Below, piece by piece: positions 9,220-17,917 of a stretch of 64,000 nucleotides of DNA. This DNA is from Pseudomonas sp. MMS21 TM103. Its GTDB lineage: Bacteria > Pseudomonadota > Gammaproteobacteria > Pseudomonadales > Pseudomonadaceae. Each line of letters starts with the position of its first letter. Positions within the stretch are counted from its first letter, which is position 1. A model generated the notes under the pieces. The model was not told where the DNA came from and did no database searches. It saw only the letters and a list, made by a program, of their open reading frames with translations. The DNA lies in NCBI RefSeq assembly GCF_022132145.1, contig NZ_JAJISP010000001.1:868001-932000 (forward strand), in the 5' to 3' direction. Made by a program: the position numbers and the translations under genes.

Positions 9220-10452
9220 TTATCTGGCGGGCAAGCCCGTCCACATCTCATCGAGGTGGCGAAATCCCCAGTCGGCGGCGGATTCGCGACTGACGATCTT
9301 GTCGCGGCCGACCCATTCGGCCAGGTCGACGATGACCTGACGAATCGGGGCTTTCGAGGTGGCCGAGAAGAACACCTTGACCCTGGGCATCAGCAACGAC
9401 GTGGCGTGCTGCTCCAGCACCACCCCGAGACGGCCGCTCTGCAGGCGCACCAGCGAACCGGTTGGGTAGATACCGACGGCCCGGACAAACGCCTGGAACA
9501 CGCGCTCATCGAAATGCCCCTTGCTCCACTCCGCCATCTTGCGGATCGACTCAGCCGGTCCCCAGCCAGCTTTATAAGGACGGTTCGAGGTGATCGCGTC
9601 ATACACGTCGCAGACCGCCCCCATCCGGGCGAACAGGCTGATCTGCTCACCGACCAGACGATGCGGGTAGCCACTGCCATCGACCTTTTCGTGGTGATGC
9701 AGGCACACATCCAGCACCTGCGCGCTGACCTGCCGGCTGTCGAGCAGAATCCGCGCGCCCTCCGTGGGATGGCTGCGCATCGTGGCAAACTCGCTGTCGC
9801 TCAACTTGCTCGGCTTATTCAGCAGCGCCGACGGTATGCGCATCTTGCCGATGTCATGCAGCAGCCCGGCCATGCCCGCCTCGCGCACCTGGGCCTCGGC
9901 CAGGTCGAGCTGGCGCGCCAGGGCGATCATCAGCGCGCAGACCGCCACCGAGTGCATGTAGGTGTATTCGTCGGCGCGCTTGAGCCGCGCCAGGCTGATC
10001 AGGGCACTGGGCTGACGCAATACCGAGGCGGAGATTTCATCGACCAGCTCGGTCACATGGGCCACGTCAATCGCCCGGCCCATGCGGGCATCGCCGAACA
10101 TCTGCAGCACCGCCTCCTTGGCGGTGTCGCAGAGCTTGGCGGCACGGCCAACCTCCTCATCCAAGGCGCAGCGCCGGCGCTCGACCAACGGCTCGGCGGC
10201 CTGCAACACCGCTGCGGTTTCTTCCTCCACCTGTTCCAGCGTCTGCCCGCTCGGCAGATCCAGCCCCCTGCTGGTGTCGATCCACAGCTCGCTGATCCCG
10301 CTGTCGCGGATACGCTGCAGGTCCTTGGGGTTGTTCAGGAGAAAGCGGGGCTTCCAGAAAGGATGCTCCATCCATGAGCCGCACAGCTCATGGATGTACA
10401 TACCCTCAAGCAACTCGGTGACGGAAATGCGCTTAAGCACGTTGGCGACCAC
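9220..10452 (-). CDS. HD-GYP domain c-di-GMP phosphodiesterase (DUF3391)
   Basis: About 410 residues. The N-terminus (RISVTELLEGMYIHELCGSW) is a DUF3391 domain. An HD-GYP domain follows with AGLLHDIGKMRIP, the HD metal motif, and HHHEKVDGSGYP, the GYP motif, both intact, so hydrolysis of cyclic-di-GMP is expected. A C-terminal extension of about 100 residues contains RLQSGRLGVVLEQ. The start is uncertain: GTG at 10452 and GTG at 10440 (MLKRISVTEL) are both possible and neither has a clear ribosome-binding site. The second fits the family's usual start. Confidence 0.9.
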   Translation of the reverse strand: MVANVLKRISVTELLEGMYIHELCGSWMEHPFWKPRFLLNNPKDLQRIRDSGISELWIDTSRGLDLPSGQTLEQVEEETAAVLQAAEPLVERRRCALDEEVGRAAKLCDTAKEAVLQMFGDARMGRAIDVAHVTELVDEISASVLRQPSALISLARLKRADEYTYMHSVAVCALMIALARQLDLAEAQVREAGMAGLLHDIGKMRIPSALLNKPSKLSDSEFATMRSHPTEGARILLDSRQVSAQVLDVCLHHHEKVDGSGYPHRLVGEQISLFARMGAVCDVYDAITSNRPYKAGWGPAESIRKMAEWSKGHFDERVFQAFVRAVGIYPTGSLVRLQSGRLGVVLEQHATSLLMPRVKVFFSATSKAPIRQVIVDLAEWVGRDKIVSRESAADWGFRHLDEMWTGLPAR

Positions 10453-10929
10453 GGCGACTATGGATGAACCCTGTAAGCATATGCCACTTCCGGCAGTGGC
10501 AGACTGACATCACCGAGCTATTTTCCGTCACCCATTGCGCTCTCTGTGGCGCTGAAAGTGCCTGGCGCCGTCGCGCGGCCAGCGCCGCGTTGCGCCCGAT
10601 GATTCGCACCAGGCCCGGCCGGAGGGGCGATCCGGTCGGCGATCCGTTCGGAGCGCAGCGACAGCCCGCCAGCTTTTGTGCCGCGTGGAGCAACCATGGT
10701 GCACGGCCTGCGGCGAGTGGCACCCTACTAATCACGGATTGCCCGAGACACTGGTCAAAGCCTTGGGCGCCCCGTCATGAAGGCTGCCGGGGCGAATGTC
10801 ATCATCGACACCCAGCCCCGTGATCTCGACCCGGCCCTGTGGTGCGGTGACGCCCTCGGTCGCACCAGCAGTAACGCCGGGGCCTGCGCCTGATACACTG
10901 CGCGTCATTTCGATTTGCAGGCCTGAACC
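10453..10929. other. Intergenic region upstream of dbpA
   Basis: 477 bp between divergently transcribed genes. TGATACACT at 10891-10899 is a plausible -10 region for dbpA. A short direct repeat (CGATCCGGTCGG / CGATCCGTTCGG) sits near 10628. A 38-codon frame at 10777-10893 was considered and not called. No convincing gene was seen. Confidence 0.45.
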
Positions 10930-12309
10930 GTGACCAACACCGCTTTCTCCTCACTGCCGCTGTCCGCCGCCATGCTGGCGAACCTCGAGTCGCTCGGTTA
11001 CACCGAGATGACGCCGATTCAGGCGCAGAGCCTGCCGGTGATGCTCAAGGGCATGGACCTGATCGCCCAGGCCAAGACCGGCAGCGGCAAGACCGCGGCC
11101 TTCGGCGTCGGCCTGCTCAACCCGCTCAATCCGCGTTATTTCGGCTGCCAGGCGCTGGTCATGTGCCCGACCCGCGAACTGGCCGACCAGGTGGCCAAGG
11201 AAATTCGGCGCCTGGCGCGTGGCGCCGACAATATCAAGGTGCTGACCCTGTGCGGCGGCGTGCCTTTCGGCCCGCAGATCGGCTCGCTGGAGCATGGCGC
11301 GCAGATCATCGTCGGCACGCCGGGGCGCATCCAGCAGCACCTGGCCAAGGGCACGCTGAAGCTCGACGGCCTCAACACCCTGGTGCTCGACGAAGCCGAC
11401 CGCATGCTCGACATGGGTTTCTACGACAGCATCGCCGATATCATCGGCCAGACCCCGAGCAAGCGGCAGACCCTGCTGTTCTCCGCCACCTACCCGTCGA
11501 GCATCAAGCAGCTGTCCGCAGCCTTCATGCGCAACCCGCAGCAGGTCAAGGCCGAGGCCATGCACGACGACGCGCAGATCGAACAGCGCTTCTACGAGAT
11601 TTCCCCCGAAGAGCGCATGGATGCCGTGGTCAAGCTGCTCGCCAGCTTCCGCCCCGAGTCCTGCGTGGCCTTCTGCTTCACCAAGCAGCAGTGCCAGGAA
11701 GTGGTCGACCACCTGGGCGCCAACGGTATTTCCGCCGCTGCCCTCAATGGCGACCTGGAACAGCGCGACCGCGACCAGGTGCTGGCGATGTTCGCCAACC
11801 GCAGCCTGTCGGTACTGGTGGCCACCGATGTGGCCGCCCGCGGCCTGGACATCGACGCCCTGGACATGGTGATCAATGTCGAACTGGCGCGCGATTCGGA
11901 AATCCACATCCACCGCGTCGGCCGCACCGGCCGCGCTGGCGAGAAAGGCATGGCCATGAGCCTGGTCGCGCCCGCCGAAGGTCATCGCGCCCAGGCCATC
12001 GAGACCCTGCAGAAAAGCCCGCTCAACTGGCACCCGCTGAACAGCCTCAAGGCCAAGGCCGGCGAGCCCCTGCAACCGCCGATGATCACCCTGTGCATCA
12101 GCGGCGGACGCAAGGACAAGGTCCGCCCCGGCGACATCCTCGGCGCCCTCACCGGCGATGCCGGCATCCCCGGCAGCCAGGTCGGCAAGATCGCCATCTT
12201 CGACTTCCAGTCCTATGTCGCCGTCGAACGCAGCATGGCCCAGCAGGCTTTGAAACGCCTGAGCGAAGGCAAGATCAAGGGCCGCACGCTGCGCGTCCGC
12301 TCGCTGTAA
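10930..12309 (+). CDS. dbpA: ATP-dependent RNA helicase DbpA
   Basis: 459 residues, GTG start. DEAD-box motifs are complete: TPIQAQSLPVML (Q motif), AKTGSGKT (Walker A), PTRELADQ, GTPGRI, DEADRMLDMGF (Walker B), SATYP, ATDVAARGLD and HRVGRTGRAG. The last 75 or so residues (MITLCISGGRKDKVRPGDIL) form the DbpA-specific RNA-binding domain that in E. coli recognises hairpin 92 of 23S rRNA. It therefore acts in late 50S ribosome assembly. The length equals that of E. coli DbpA. It is a single-gene unit. Confidence 0.95.
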   Translation: MTNTAFSSLPLSAAMLANLESLGYTEMTPIQAQSLPVMLKGMDLIAQAKTGSGKTAAFGVGLLNPLNPRYFGCQALVMCPTRELADQVAKEIRRLARGADNIKVLTLCGGVPFGPQIGSLEHGAQIIVGTPGRIQQHLAKGTLKLDGLNTLVLDEADRMLDMGFYDSIADIIGQTPSKRQTLLFSATYPSSIKQLSAAFMRNPQQVKAEAMHDDAQIEQRFYEISPEERMDAVVKLLASFRPESCVAFCFTKQQCQEVVDHLGANGISAAALNGDLEQRDRDQVLAMFANRSLSVLVATDVAARGLDIDALDMVINVELARDSEIHIHRVGRTGRAGEKGMAMSLVAPAEGHRAQAIETLQKSPLNWHPLNSLKAKAGEPLQPPMITLCISGGRKDKVRPGDILGALTGDAGIPGSQVGKIAIFDFQSYVAVERSMAQQALKRLSEGKIKGRTLRVRSL

Positions 12310-12366
12310 GGCACTCGCCACGGCCCGCCGTGGCGACAGCTCTGGCCTTGAGGGCTGCCCGGCGGT

Positions 12367-12571
12367 CTGCATTCGCCGCGGGGCGCGCCTCCTACAAAGG
12401 CCTGGCGCTATCCGCGTACCTGTAGGAGGCCCGACCTCGGGGCGATGCTTTCCCTGGCACCCAGGTCCAGAGCAGCAGCCCTGCGGCCCGCATTCGCCGC
12501 GGGGCGCGCCTCCTACAAGAGCCTGGCGATACCCACGCACCTGTAGGAGGCCCGCCCCCGGGGCGATGCTT
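12367..12571. repeat. Pair of REP-type palindromic elements
   Basis: Two near-identical units of about 82 bp at 12369-12450 and 12490-12571, in the same orientation, separated by about 40 bp. Each is itself an imperfect inverted repeat: CGCCTCCTACA near its left half pairs with TGTAGGAGGC near its right half, and CATTCGCCGCGGGG faces CGGGGCGATG. This fits Pseudomonas REP/BIME elements of the TGTAGGAG class. Placement directly after dbpA is typical. The rest of the 412-bp gap to the next gene (12572-12721) shows no gene. Confidence 0.8.
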
Positions 12572-12721
12572 CTGCCCTGGCTCGCTGACCCAGTCATCCA
12601 CCACCCCGCCCGCGCGCTTGTCGCCACCCCGCCCTTGGGCAATCATGACCTTTCCCGTCGGCTGTCGCCGGCATCCGCTTGATGCCCACTGCCGCGGGCG
12701 CCCCAGCCCAGGAGCCGCCGC

Positions 12722-14164
12722 ATGTTCGAGGCTTTCGCCACACTCAAGCAGCACTTTGCCGCCCTGCACAGCGACGCCGAATACTGGTCGCTGCGCTATG
12801 TCCGCGAGGATCACCAGCAGTTGGCGATGCGCAAGCAGGTGGCCGAGCCGCCGCGTTTCAGCCGCGATCAGGGCGCCATGCTCAGCGTGCGGATGGCCGG
12901 GGTCGAGGCCTACGCGGCGACCAGCGACCTGTCCCGCCAGGGCCTGCAGGACGCGCTGGAACGGGCCACGGCGCTGGCCCGGCGGATCGCCCCGCAAGCC
13001 TTGCTCGATCAGCGCGCACGAGTGCCCTCCAGCGAACGCGGCGAGTACCGCTCGCCCGGCCTGGAGGAGGAGTTCCCCTCGCTCGCCGCCTGCTACCAGC
13101 TGCTCGCCGCCGAGTCCGCCGCCGTGCCCAACGATCCACGCCTGGTCAACTGGCGGGTCGGCCTCGACCTGACCAGCAGCGCGCAGCTCTACCTCAACAA
13201 CAGCGGCGCCGAGTTGCACCAGGCCCAGCGTTTCGTCTACCCGCACCTCAGCGTCACCGCCTACGACGGCCAGGACAGCCAGACCCGCAACCTCGGCGGC
13301 GCCCACCTCGGCCAGCAGGGCGGCGCCGACGTGATCGAGCGCCTGGGCCTGATCGGCGCCGCGCCGCAGGTCGCCGACCAAGCCCTGCAACTGCTGCTGG
13401 CGGCCAACGCGCCGAGCGGCCCGCGCGACCTGCTGCTGATGCCGGATCAGATGATCCTGCAGCTGCACGAATCCATCGGCCACCCGCTGGAGCTGGACCG
13501 CATCCTCGGCGACGAGCGCAACTTCGCCGGCACCAGCTTCGTCAAGACCAGCGACTTCGGCCGACTGCAATACGGCTCCCGCCTGCTCAACGTGAGCTTC
13601 GACCCCCACGTCCCCGAGGAGCTGGCCAGCTACGCCCATGACGACGACGGCAGCCCGGCGCGCCGCGAGTACCTGATCCGCGACGGCCTGCTGCTGCGCC
13701 CCCTCGGTGGCGCCCTGTCGCAGTGGCGCAGCGGCCTGCCGGGCGTGGCCAACAGCCGCGCCTGCAACTGGAACCGGCCACCGATCGACCGCATGGCCAA
13801 CCTCAATATCGAACCGGGCGATCAGAGTCTTGAGCAACTGATCGGCGGCATCGAGCACGGCATCCTGATGGCCAGCAACCGCTCCTGGTCGATCGACGAC
13901 GCACGCAACAAGTTCCAGTTCGGCTGCGAATGGGGCCAGCTGATCGAGCACGGCCAGTTGCGCGGTGTGGTCAAGAACCCCAACTACCGCGGCATCTCCA
14001 GCCAGTTCTGGGGCTCGCTCGCGGCCGTCGGCGACGCCAGCACCCGCGAGGTGCTCGGCACCGCGCAGTGTGGCAAGGGCGAACCCAACCAGGTGGTGCG
14101 CGTCGGCCACGCCACCCCGGCCTGCGTATTCAGCCAGGTCGACGTATTCGGCGGAGCCGCCTGA
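12722..14164 (+). CDS. TldD-like metallopeptidase subunit
   Basis: 480 residues of the TldD/PmbA family. His249-Glu250-Ser-Ile-Gly-His254 is the HExxxH zinc motif of the catalytic TldD partner, and a Cys in the C-terminal QCGKGEPNQ matches the third zinc ligand. It overlaps the next gene, a PmbA/TldE-like partner, by 1 nt (TGATG), so a heterodimer is expected. TldD/TldE complexes degrade unfolded small peptides and mature ribosomally made peptides such as microcin B17. The pair differs enough from E. coli TldD/PmbA that I would call it a paralogous pair, not the canonical one. Confidence 0.85.
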   Translation: MFEAFATLKQHFAALHSDAEYWSLRYVREDHQQLAMRKQVAEPPRFSRDQGAMLSVRMAGVEAYAATSDLSRQGLQDALERATALARRIAPQALLDQRARVPSSERGEYRSPGLEEEFPSLAACYQLLAAESAAVPNDPRLVNWRVGLDLTSSAQLYLNNSGAELHQAQRFVYPHLSVTAYDGQDSQTRNLGGAHLGQQGGADVIERLGLIGAAPQVADQALQLLLAANAPSGPRDLLLMPDQMILQLHESIGHPLELDRILGDERNFAGTSFVKTSDFGRLQYGSRLLNVSFDPHVPEELASYAHDDDGSPARREYLIRDGLLLRPLGGALSQWRSGLPGVANSRACNWNRPPIDRMANLNIEPGDQSLEQLIGGIEHGILMASNRSWSIDDARNKFQFGCEWGQLIEHGQLRGVVKNPNYRGISSQFWGSLAAVGDASTREVLGTAQCGKGEPNQVVRVGHATPACVFSQVDVFGGAA

Positions 14165-15489
14165 TGGACAACCTCAAGCAATTTTCCGCGCTGGCCGAAT
14201 GGCTACGTGACGCGCTCAACCCAGGCGAAGAATTCAGCCTCGGCTACAGCGCCGAATCCTCCGAATTCATCCGTTTCAACCAGGCCAAGGTGCGCCAGGC
14301 CGGCCATGTGCAGCAGGCCAGTTTGACCCTGCAACTGATCCGCGACGGCCGCCATGCCGAGCTGCAGGTCACCCTCAGCGGCATGGCGGCGGACGACCGC
14401 CAGCGCCTGGCCGACGCCTTGCAGCACCTGCGCCAGACCCTGCCGCTGCTGTCGCCCGACCCCTACCTGCAGCTCAACCGCGAGGCCTGGCACAGCCATG
14501 TGCTGCAACTCGAAGCGCTGCCGGACAGCGCCGCCGTGGTCGAGCAGATCGGCCAGGCCGCGCAGGGCCTGGATCTGGTCGGCTTCTACGCCGCCGGCCC
14601 GATCAGCCGCGGCTTCGCCAGCTCCAGCGGCGCCTTCGGCTGGCACCAGGCGAGCAGCTTCAACTTCGACTGGAGCCTGTTCCACGCCAACGGCCAGGCA
14701 CTCAAGGCGCAGTACGCCGGCCAGACCTGGCAGGCCGACGCCTTCGCCCGGCGCATGCAGCAGGCGCGCGAGCAACTGAGCTACCTGGGCCAGCCCGTGC
14801 GTACCCTGGCGCCCGGCAGCTACCGCGCCTACCTGGCGCCCGCCGCCCTGCAGGAAATTCTCGAACTGATGAGTTGGGGCGGCTTTTCCGCCCAGGCCCT
14901 GGCCGACAAGGACAGCCCGCTGCAACGCCTGCACGCTGGCGCCGCCCGCCTCAGCCCGCTGCTCAGCCTGCACGAGCAGATCGCGGGCTCGCTGACCCCG
15001 GCGTTTTCCAGCGAAGGCTACCCGCGCCACGACCTCAGCCTGATCCAGGCCGGCCAGCCCGGCGAGCAACTGGTCAGTTCACGCAGCGCTGCCGAATACG
15101 GCCTGCCGGCCAACGGCGCCAGCCCCTGGGAAAGCCCGCAGGCGCTGGCCATGGCCGCCGGCAGCCTGGAGCAGGACGAGATCCTCGCCCGCCTCGGCAC
15201 CGGCCTGTACATCGGCAACCTCTGGTACCTCAACTACTCCGACCGCCCCGCCGGGCGCGTGACCGGCATGACCCGCTTCGCCACCTTCTGGGTCGAGGAC
15301 GGCAAGCTCCAGGCGCCACTCGCCAGCATGCGCTTCGACGACAGCCTCTACGACCTGCTCGGCAGCCAGCTCGAAGCCCTGACCCGCGAACGCGAGCTGA
15401 GCCTGTCCACCAGCACCTATTACCAGCGCCACAACGGCTCGAGCCTGCTGCCCGGCGCCCTGCTCCGGCGCCTGACCCTGACCCTGTGA
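14164..15489 (+). CDS. PmbA/TldE-like metallopeptidase partner subunit
   Basis: 441 residues, same family as the preceding gene but without an HExxxH motif, as expected for the non-catalytic TldE/PmbA subunit that shapes the substrate channel. Recognisable family segments are GLDLVGFYAAGPISRGFASS, near the middle, and GLYIGNLWYLNYSDRPAGR followed by MTRFATFWVEDG near the C-terminus. Its ATG shares the A of the preceding TGA, indicating translational coupling and equimolar production. No peptide-precursor gene was seen around it. Confidence 0.83.
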   Translation: MDNLKQFSALAEWLRDALNPGEEFSLGYSAESSEFIRFNQAKVRQAGHVQQASLTLQLIRDGRHAELQVTLSGMAADDRQRLADALQHLRQTLPLLSPDPYLQLNREAWHSHVLQLEALPDSAAVVEQIGQAAQGLDLVGFYAAGPISRGFASSSGAFGWHQASSFNFDWSLFHANGQALKAQYAGQTWQADAFARRMQQAREQLSYLGQPVRTLAPGSYRAYLAPAALQEILELMSWGGFSAQALADKDSPLQRLHAGAARLSPLLSLHEQIAGSLTPAFSSEGYPRHDLSLIQAGQPGEQLVSSRSAAEYGLPANGASPWESPQALAMAAGSLEQDEILARLGTGLYIGNLWYLNYSDRPAGRVTGMTRFATFWVEDGKLQAPLASMRFDDSLYDLLGSQLEALTRERELSLSTSTYYQRHNGSSLLPGALLRRLTLTL

Positions 15490-15670
15490 ATGCCCGCTGC
15501 TTGCCGCCGGCGAGCAGCAGCCGGCCGCTATCGGCGGCAACGCCAAGGCACAGCCGCGGAGGATGGTGTTGCGCGCAGCGATACCCATCGATGGCGCCGC
15601 CTACCGTTGCGACAAAACACCCACGCCTGCCTGAGAGCTCAGCGGGCTTAGGCACGGCAACAAGCGCCCG

Positions 15671-16402
15671 CTACAGACCGTGCCGCTGCAGAATCGCCGC
15701 ATAGCTGCCATCGGCGCGCATGGCGACGATGGCCTGGTTGAACGCCTCGGCAATCGCCTGATGCTGCGGATGACTGCGACGGATCAGGATATGCAGGCCG
15801 TTCTCGCTCAATGGCTGCCCGACGAACTCCAGCTCATCACGGATCTCCCTCAGCTCGCGGCCGAGGTGATAACGCGCGACTATCTCGTCCTCCAGGGTCA
15901 ACTCGACCCGCTTGGCCTGCAGCATGCGCGCAGCGCTGTCGAAACTGCCGACGCCCACCTTGTACAGCAACGGGTCGCTGTTGAACGCGGCGGAATAGGC
16001 ATAGCCACGCACCACCGCGATGCGCTGGATATACAGATCGGACAATTGCTCGAACCGGATGGCGCTGCCCTTGCGCCGCAGCAGGCGGATGCGGTTGATC
16101 AGATAGGGCTCGGAGAAGTAACCGAAGCCGGCGCGCTCCTCGGAATACCAGGCGTTGATCAGGACATCGTAATCGCTGCGCTGCAAACCGCGCACCGCCC
16201 GCTCCCAGGGCGCCTGCGCATAGGCCGTGGCATAACCGGCACGGCCCAGCGCGCTGCTCACCAGATCGGCCGCCACACCGTTATTCAGCAGGGTCTGGTC
16301 AGTGAACGGCGGCCAGGCGTTGGCCACCAGCCGCAGGGGCTGCGCCCATACGCCCAGCGGCACCAGCAAAAACGACAAGCACAACGCACGCAGTCCATTC
16401 AT
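15671..16402 (-). CDS. Periplasmic solute-binding protein (family 3-like)
   Basis: 243 residues with an apparent signal peptide (MNGLRALCLSFLLVPLGVWA). The mature protein begins QPLRLVANAWPPFTDQTLLN, typical of amino-acid-type (SBP_bac_3) binding proteins, and continues with APWERAVRGLQ and a C-terminal MRADGSYAAILQRHG. No transporter genes adjoin it, so it may be an orphan binding protein or a sensory ligand-binder. The start was chosen for the signal peptide; ATG codons at 16441 and 16450 are alternatives, and none has a good ribosome-binding site. Confidence 0.8.
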   Translation of the reverse strand: MNGLRALCLSFLLVPLGVWAQPLRLVANAWPPFTDQTLLNNGVAADLVSSALGRAGYATAYAQAPWERAVRGLQRSDYDVLINAWYSEERAGFGYFSEPYLINRIRLLRRKGSAIRFEQLSDLYIQRIAVVRGYAYSAAFNSDPLLYKVGVGSFDSAARMLQAKRVELTLEDEIVARYHLGRELREIRDELEFVGQPLSENGLHILIRRSHPQHQAIAEAFNQAIVAMRADGSYAAILQRHGL

Positions 16403-16951
16403 GACGGGCTGTCCACAAGGCAAGGATTCCAGACTGGTCATTACCCGCATATCCGGCGGGTCTGCCAGTCCTATTGGTTATAGCCGTACTGAAACACCCT
16501 GCAGGTGGCGAGGCAACCGCAACAGGCCGGTAGCCCGGCTTCGATTTGGCAGGACAAAGACGGATTGCTGCTCACACGGCAAATACTATAAGGTCGAACC
16601 ACTTTAGCTGGCCCGGTGCCATCCTGCGCGCCCGCCGTTACCAAAGGGAGTTTGGTATGCGTTTCACCTCAACAGAATGCCCCAGGCTTGCCACACCGGC
16701 GCCCCGCCATAGTCCCCCTGTTAGCCGATGCGCGCCATCTGCGCCACACACCAGCGGCAAGCCCGCCAGGGAGCGCATGTCCACAGCCTATCGGCGGCAC
16801 GAAAACACGCGGCCACGCGAATACCCACGGCTGACTGCCTTTACAGGCAATACCTTGATCAGCGGGGCTTTACGGCAGAGATCGTTAGTTTGCGTGCGGA
16901 CTTATCTAGAATTCTGCGTTATTCAATAATGAAGAATTCCGTCTAATCTCT
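16403..16951. other. Non-coding left flank of the cassette island
   Basis: About 550 bp without a credible gene. It contains a perfect inverted repeat TACCAAA-GGGAG-TTTGGTA at 16639-16657 and another hairpin at 16909-16939. GTTAGCC occurs at 16719-16725 as well as at the cassette border. If this had been an integron platform, an integrase gene should lie here; none of the frames resembles a tyrosine recombinase. Composition falls toward AT-rich over the last 80 bp. Confidence 0.5.
16909..16939. promoter_or_regulatory. Palindrome just before the first cassette
   Basis: Nested inverted repeat: GAATTCT (16909-16915) pairs with AGAATTC (16933-16939), and TTATT-C-AATAA sits in the centre. It lies about 35 bp before the first cassette gene and could be an operator, or a hairpin near the cassette promoter. 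No known regulator site was matched. Confidence 0.4.
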
Positions 16952-16958
16952 GTTAGCC
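16952..16958 (+). other. Integron core site (GTTAGCC) at left cassette border
   Basis: GTTAGCC, a variant of the GTTRRRY recombination core, lies 14 bp before the first cassette's ATG, with a ribosome-binding site (AAGGAGG) between them. That is the usual geometry at a cassette's 5' end. No folded attC partner is visible upstream, so it would be an attI-like or secondary site. Confidence 0.55.
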
Positions 16959-16972
16959 GCAAGGAGGCATCA

Positions 16973-17431
16973 ATGTCCCAATACAAGCTCACTGAAGAAA
17001 TTCTGAAGCGTTCTCAGGCTCAAATTTTGGACATAGCAAAGCTAGAATGGAGCCTGTATCAAATATATGAGGCCGAAGAGCCTGAAACCTGTCTGTGCGG
17101 TCACTTTCCAATAATTGAAATATGCACACTGCATAATAAGCTAAACGGACAATTCGCAACCGTAGGCAACTGCTGCGTAAAGAAACTCATTGGCCTACCT
17201 TCCGACCTTATATTCCAAGCAGTGAAGCGCGTTCGGAAAGACAATCAAAAATCGCTTAATGCAGAAGCCATAAAACATGCGCATGAAAAGGGCTGGATAA
17301 ACGACTGGGAATACAACTTCTCAATCGACACAATGCGAAAGAGAGTTCTCACTGGCAAGCAACTTCAAACACGCATGAAGGTCAATGAAAAAATGCTTGC
17401 CAACATGAAGCGAAATAGTGGCAACGGCTAA
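16973..17431 (+). CDS. Cassette-encoded hypothetical protein with Cys cluster
   Basis: 152 residues, not assigned to a named family. Codon use is AT-rich, unlike the flanks. A cysteine-rich segment (CLCGHFPIIEIC, then VGNCCVKKLIGL, about residues 43-75) resembles a CxCG...C...N...VGNxCV pattern I associate with phage and mobile-element hypothetical proteins; it could bind a metal. The remainder is helical and lysine-rich, ending MKRNSGNG. A strong ribosome-binding site (AAGGAGG) precedes the ATG, and its stop codon lies inside the attC site, as is normal for gene cassettes. No function is proposed. Confidence 0.8.
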   Translation: MSQYKLTEEILKRSQAQILDIAKLEWSLYQIYEAEEPETCLCGHFPIIEICTLHNKLNGQFATVGNCCVKKLIGLPSDLIFQAVKRVRKDNQKSLNAEAIKHAHEKGWINDWEYNFSIDTMRKRVLTGKQLQTRMKVNEKMLANMKRNSGNG

Positions 17432-17501
17432 CTAGCGGTTCAAATCGTTCGCTTCGCTCGCTGGGACGGGCTAAAGCCCGCCCCTTAACCAAACGTTATA
17501 C
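17426..17501 (+). other. attC recombination site 1
   Basis: 76-bp imperfect palindrome with attC architecture. TAAC at 17429-17432 (overlapping the stop codon) faces GTTATAC at 17495-17501. GGTTcAA at 17437-17443 pairs with TTAACC at 17485-17490, leaving one unpaired base, as in genuine attC sites. The central stem GGGACGGGCT / AGCCCGCCCC spans 17463-17484. Distal R'' (GGCTAAC) and R' boxes differ slightly from consensus. This is the strongest single piece of evidence for an integron cassette. Confidence 0.85.
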
Positions 17502-17521
17502 ACAAAACAGGGAAGTTTCAG

Positions 17522-17917
17522 GTGCGCTTTATCGAAAACAATATTAAATGGATTATGCTGATTACCGGGCTTATTACTTGCACGATGGTGCTTGCCCTAA
17601 TCGCGCCTCGAATGGCACTTGAGCAGACCTTTGGCCAGTCGCTGGAAGGTCCTCTTGCCGAAATCGTTGTTCGAAGTTGGGGAGCGGTAATCACGTTGAT
17701 TGGGGCAATGTTGGTCTTCGGCGCATTTTGGCCAGAGCATCGCAGCCTGGTTTTAGTTATCGCTGCAGTAAGCAAACTGATATTCGTTGGGTTAGTTCTT
17801 TCGATAGGCACTCAATTCCTCGGGAAAGCGGGTCTGACAATTGCATTTGACGGCGCAACAGCATTGATTTTTCTACTTTATCTGCTTGGCTCGAGGAACC
17901 GGAGCATCCGTGTATAA
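17522..17917 (+). CDS. Cassette-encoded small membrane protein
   Basis: 131 residues, GTG start 21 bp after the attC core with ribosome-binding site GGGAAG. Four hydrophobic segments (about residues 9-29, 52-70, 74-95 and 105-125) indicate an inner-membrane protein; the tail ends GSRNRSIRV. I do not recognise a family, though the size and topology resemble small four-helix DUF4345-like proteins. The stop codon again falls in the next attC site. Composition is less AT-rich than the neighbouring cassettes. Confidence 0.75.
   Translation: MRFIENNIKWIMLITGLITCTMVLALIAPRMALEQTFGQSLEGPLAEIVVRSWGAVITLIGAMLVFGAFWPEHRSLVLVIAAVSKLIFVGLVLSIGTQFLGKAGLTIAFDGATALIFLLYLLGSRNRSIRV

Noticed and set aside
10464..10823. 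A 119-codon plus-strand frame upstream of dbpA
   Set aside because: No ribosome-binding site, Arg/Pro-rich composition typical of off-frame GC-rich DNA, and no family.
10777..10893. A 38-codon frame reading MKAAGANVIIDTQPRDLD... before dbpA
   Set aside because: It looks protein-like but has no ribosome-binding site or known family, and its end overlaps the likely dbpA promoter. It may be a gene remnant.
10951..12642. A 563-codon minus-strand frame opposite dbpA
   Set aside because: Shadow of dbpA and the REP repeats; composition is repetitive Gly/Ala/Val/Asp without any motif.
16546..16946. Several open frames left of the cassette island as a possible integrase
   Set aside because: None contains tyrosine-recombinase motifs or an integron-integrase-specific insert, and all are short.
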